Assembly (NCBI GenBank): GCA_004431415.1
Contig: QPMI01000515.1
Coordinates: 223,195 to 287,194, forward strand
DNA length: 64,000 nt
Reading direction: 5' to 3'
From: Cyanophora paradoxa
Taxonomy: Eukaryota; Glaucocystophyceae; Cyanophorales; Cyanophoraceae
This document shows, in pieces, positions 62,078-64,000 of the stretch. How positions within the stretch are numbered: position 1 is the stretch's first letter; every line of letters begins with the position of its first letter. The position numbers and the translations under genes are program-made. The notes under the pieces were generated by a model, which was not told the origin of the DNA, searched no databases, and worked only from the letters and a program-made list of their open reading frames with translations.

Positions 62078-62314
62078 TTATCTGCCATCAGGGAAGGGGC
62101 TAATCTCATTTCCAAGCATGAGGAGATCGTTTGATATTTTTTGTAAAGCTGCTTTGATATGTGGAGACAGGGGGGCTATTCGATGACCAAGGTTGTACAG
62201 TTCTATAGAGACGCGATGTATGGAGTCACTCAATTCAGGGCTTGGAGACGTCAGCGCCAAATATGAGAGTTCAAAGGAGACCTCTACAAGGCGAGTATGG
62301 ATGGGAGTTGTCAT
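62078..62314 (-). CDS. Small helical protein, 78 aa
   Basis: ATG 62314, 78 residues on the minus strand, convergent with the preceding gene (5-bp gap). Two similar helical halves are visible (LSDSIHRVSIELYNLGHRIA and KAALQKISNDLLMLGNEIS), each followed by a Pro. It may be a helical-hairpin repeat protein. Unrecognised. Confidence 0.45.
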   Translation of the reverse strand: MTTPIHTRLVEVSFELSYLALTSPSPELSDSIHRVSIELYNLGHRIAPLSPHIKAALQKISNDLLMLGNEISPFPDGR

Positions 62315-62510
62315 AATAATCTACTTTTAGGCAGCATAAAAATGCGAAAGGGGCGGCTCTGCGTAGAGCTTGATGAGAGCTTCACAGGAAAAAAAAGAGC
62401 GCTCAAAACGGCCAATCTGGTGCCGAGATATTCGCGTTTGAAGTTCCTTAAGTGGCTCTAATTGAAAGTTTTAGAAACATTCTTATAGAGCTCTATAAGG
62501 AAATAGCTGC

Positions 62511-62692
62511 GCAATCTCAGCGTTGCGCGGCCATACAAGGAGCAATCTCAGGCTTGCGCAGCCACACACTGAGCAATCTCCGGCTTGCGCGGCCATACAA
62601 GGAGCAATCTCAGCGTTGCGCGGCCATACAAGGAGCAATCTCAGGCTTGCGCAGCCACACACTGAGCAATCTCAGGCTTGCGCAGCCCGCGT
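62511..62692 (+). repeat. Six tandem 31-bp repeats
   Basis: Units start GCAATCTC and fall into two types, one with GTTGCGCGGCCATACAAGGA and one with GCTTGCGCAGCCACACACTGA, in the order a b a' a b b'. They lie head to tail without spacers. An open frame through them is an artefact of the 31-bp period. Confidence 0.9.
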
Positions 62693-62695
62693 GTA

Positions 62696-62848
62696 TATGT
62701 ATATGATATATATGAAAAAAAAACAAGTTTTGGTAAAAACCACAGCGCCGTGATCGCCATGACGCGGCGAGTCCGAAAAGCTATGATATATATATATGTC
62801 ATGTGACATCATAATATATCATATACATATATCATTATGGTATATACA
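62696..62848 (+). repeat. Long direct repeat, copy 1
   Basis: About 153 bp, nearly identical to 63186-63338 (a handful of differences). It contains the core AACAAGTTTTGGTAAAAAC, a CGCCATGACGCGGCGAGTCC block, an ATGTCATGTGACAT palindrome and TATATCATATACATATA tails. Confidence 0.9.
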
Positions 62849-62938
62849 AGTCGCTCAAATTTAAGTCTTATAAGGTCTTATAAGAGTTGTCTTATAGAAT
62901 TCTTTTCTAAAATCTTATATGGTCTTATAAGATTTAAT

Positions 62939-63173
62939 GTGCGTACTTTAGCTGGTACGCAAGCCACTGTGCGTACCGTAGCAGTACGCAGCCCACTGTG
63001 CGTACCGTAGCGCAGTACGCAAGCCACTGTGCGTACCGTAGCGCAGTACGCAGCCACTGTGCGTACCGTAGCGCAGTACGCAGGCCACTGTGCGTACCGT
63101 AGCGCAGTACGCAAGGCCCTGTGCGTACCGTAGCGCAGTACGCAGGCCCCTTGCGTACCGTGGCTCAGTACGC
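62939..63173 (+). repeat. Eight tandem about 30-bp hairpin repeats
   Basis: Each unit contains TGCGTAC...GTACGCA, a self-complementary pair around CGTAGCGCA, joined by GCCACTG or GGCCC. Eight copies lie between the two long direct repeats. Such iterons with hairpins often mark replication origins or segregation sites; here that is inference. Confidence 0.85.
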
Positions 63174-63185
63174 GCGAACGTACAT

Positions 63186-63338
63186 ATGTATATGATATAT
63201 ATAAAAAAACAAGTTTTGGTAAAAACTACAGCGCCGTGATCGCCATGACGCGGCGAGTCCGGAAAGCTATGTTATATATATATGTCATGTGACATCATAA
63301 TATATCATATACATATATCATTATGGTATATACATTTG
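63186..63338 (+). repeat. Long direct repeat, copy 2
   Basis: Second copy of the 153-bp repeat, closing the hairpin-repeat array on the right. Same orientation as copy 1. Confidence 0.9.
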
Positions 63339-63492
63339 GTATATGCGAAACTGAAAATATTCGTAGCTCGTCACCAGATCATCGTAAGGCTATGATGTTG
63401 GGGTCTATAAATATCTACTTTTTACGAGGAATCCAACAGAGATAGTATCAAGGGATGAATCGGTGATTTTGAGATGGGGGTACTTACAATTT

Positions 63493-63729
63493 TCATGACT
63501 TTCTCCAGCTAAAATTTGCTTTGTGGAGTAGGGCATACCCCTCCATGCCATAGTTATCACATATGATGTTCTCATATGCCTCCATCAATCTGCGCAATTC
63601 TTTACTTTTCTGGGGGTTGATGTCTTGGGGGGACTTCCTATACTCATCATAATACTGCTGCCTGACTGCCTCCCACAGTTCAACCATGTCCTCAAGGGGG
63701 ATGTCATCATAGCTGCTATCTGAGTCCAT
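63493..63729 (-). CDS. Small acidic/helical protein, 78 aa
   Basis: The first in-frame ATG is 63729, giving 78 residues: MDSDSSYDDIPLEDMVELWE, then EYRKSPQDINPQKSKELRRL and a closing aromatic segment. The acidic N-terminus and helical middle resemble no family that I know. The coding-strand leader is C-rich (reverse complement of 63780-64000). Confidence 0.5.
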   Translation of the reverse strand: MDSDSSYDDIPLEDMVELWEAVRQQYYDEYRKSPQDINPQKSKELRRLMEAYENIICDNYGMEGYALLHKANFSWRKS

Positions 63730-63844
63730 GGTGGTACTGGTGGGCTTATGTAAGACTGTTTGGGGGGTTGGGGGTGTCAAGAATCAATTTTTGGTGGGCA
63801 CTTGGGGGCTTGGGCTCTTCACCATGCTATATGAAGATGTCCTT

Positions 63845-64000
63845 AAGTGCTGGTGGCCTACAAGCAAGTGGGGTGGATTTTGGGGGGGTTAGGGGACTCA
63901 AGGAGAAGTTAGGGGGGGTTTCTGCCAACTGACGTCTTGTTGTTTAGGTTACCATTCTCAGTCTGGAAGGTGGGGTTTAGGGGGGATTAGGGGGTTGTGG
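63845..64000 (+). repeat. G-rich stretch with degenerate TTAGGG-like strings
   Basis: Repeated GGGGGTTAGGGG, GTTAGGGGGGG, TTTAGGGGGGATTAGGGGG strings occur to the right edge. They are irregular, so not a telomere array, but G-quadruplex potential is high. Confidence 0.6.

Noticed and set aside
62452-62706. 84-residue ORF with repeated QRCAAIQGAISGLRSH
   Set aside because: It is a translation of the 31-bp tandem repeat; the three frames all stay open because of the repeat, so it is not evidence of a protein.
62511-63173. CRISPR-like array
   Set aside because: The 31-bp and 30-bp units are head to tail without variable spacers, and no cas gene is present.
63845-64000. Telomere repeat array
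   Set aside because: TTAGGG-like strings are irregular and interspersed with other sequence.

Overview
The window looks like nuclear DNA of a unicellular, high-GC, intron-rich eukaryote, probably an alga. A decaying block of virus-like DNA fills its right third. Supporting signs are short GT-AG introns (about 50-90 bp, donors often GTGCGC or GTACCC), a homeobox gene, a fungal/algal-type GT48 1,3-beta-glucan synthase, a SHIPPO-repeat flagellar protein and a calcium-sensor/PIP-kinase fusion. The sequence does not fix the lineage. A stramenopile (for example a pelagophyte) or haptophyte is a guess from glucan storage and intron style.

Host part (1-39.5 kb, very GC-rich): homeobox gene (+, about 1.1-3.5 kb); long coiled-coil gene (-, 4.3-8.8 kb); 1,3-beta-glucan synthase with more than 25 introns (+, about 9.1-20.2 kb); myristoylated EF-hand/phosphatidylinositol-phosphate kinase fusion (-, 20.7-25.9 kb); SRAP/HMCES DNA-protein crosslink sensor (+, 26.1-28.1 kb); selenoprotein-S-like ER membrane protein with Cys at the selenocysteine position (-, 28.2-29.1 kb); hemerythrin-like protein (+, 29.3-31.1 kb); SHIPPO protein (-, 31.7-33.0 kb); two unrecognised proline-rich genes (+, 33.9-36.8 kb). 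From 36.8 to 39.5 kb there is repeat-rich, gene-free DNA holding a TA-flanked inverted-repeat element and a second copy of a repeat found at the left edge.

Element A (about 39.5-45.1 kb, intermediate GC, no clear introns): two unrecognised ORFs, an HNH homing-type endonuclease bracketed by CTTGG-heptamer repeats, two diverged paralogues that may be structural, and a fibronectin-III protein ending inside a 28-bp-arm perfect hairpin.

Element B (about 45.1-64 kb, AT-richer, compact, no introns, continues past the right edge): a Polinton-like-virus/virophage-type module with an AdoMet-decarboxylase homologue, a paralogue pair (one broken), a giant LamG-bearing fibre gene (about 7.4 kb), a patatin-discoidin fusion, two minor-capsid-like proteins, a double-jelly-roll-type major capsid gene, an FtsK/HerA-type packaging ATPase, small ORFs, and a complex repeat locus at 62.5-63.35 kb. 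Capsid, ATPase and the next gene carry many frame changes with otherwise intact frames, while neighbouring genes are whole. This suggests either recent decay of a provirus or local indel errors in the assembly.

The main items to follow up are the virus-like module with its unusual cargo (pyruvoyl-type decarboxylase, patatin-discoidin lipase, giant fibre), and evidence for repeat-borne intron gain in the host genes: three consecutive near-identical introns, and an 11-mer shared by introns of several genes.
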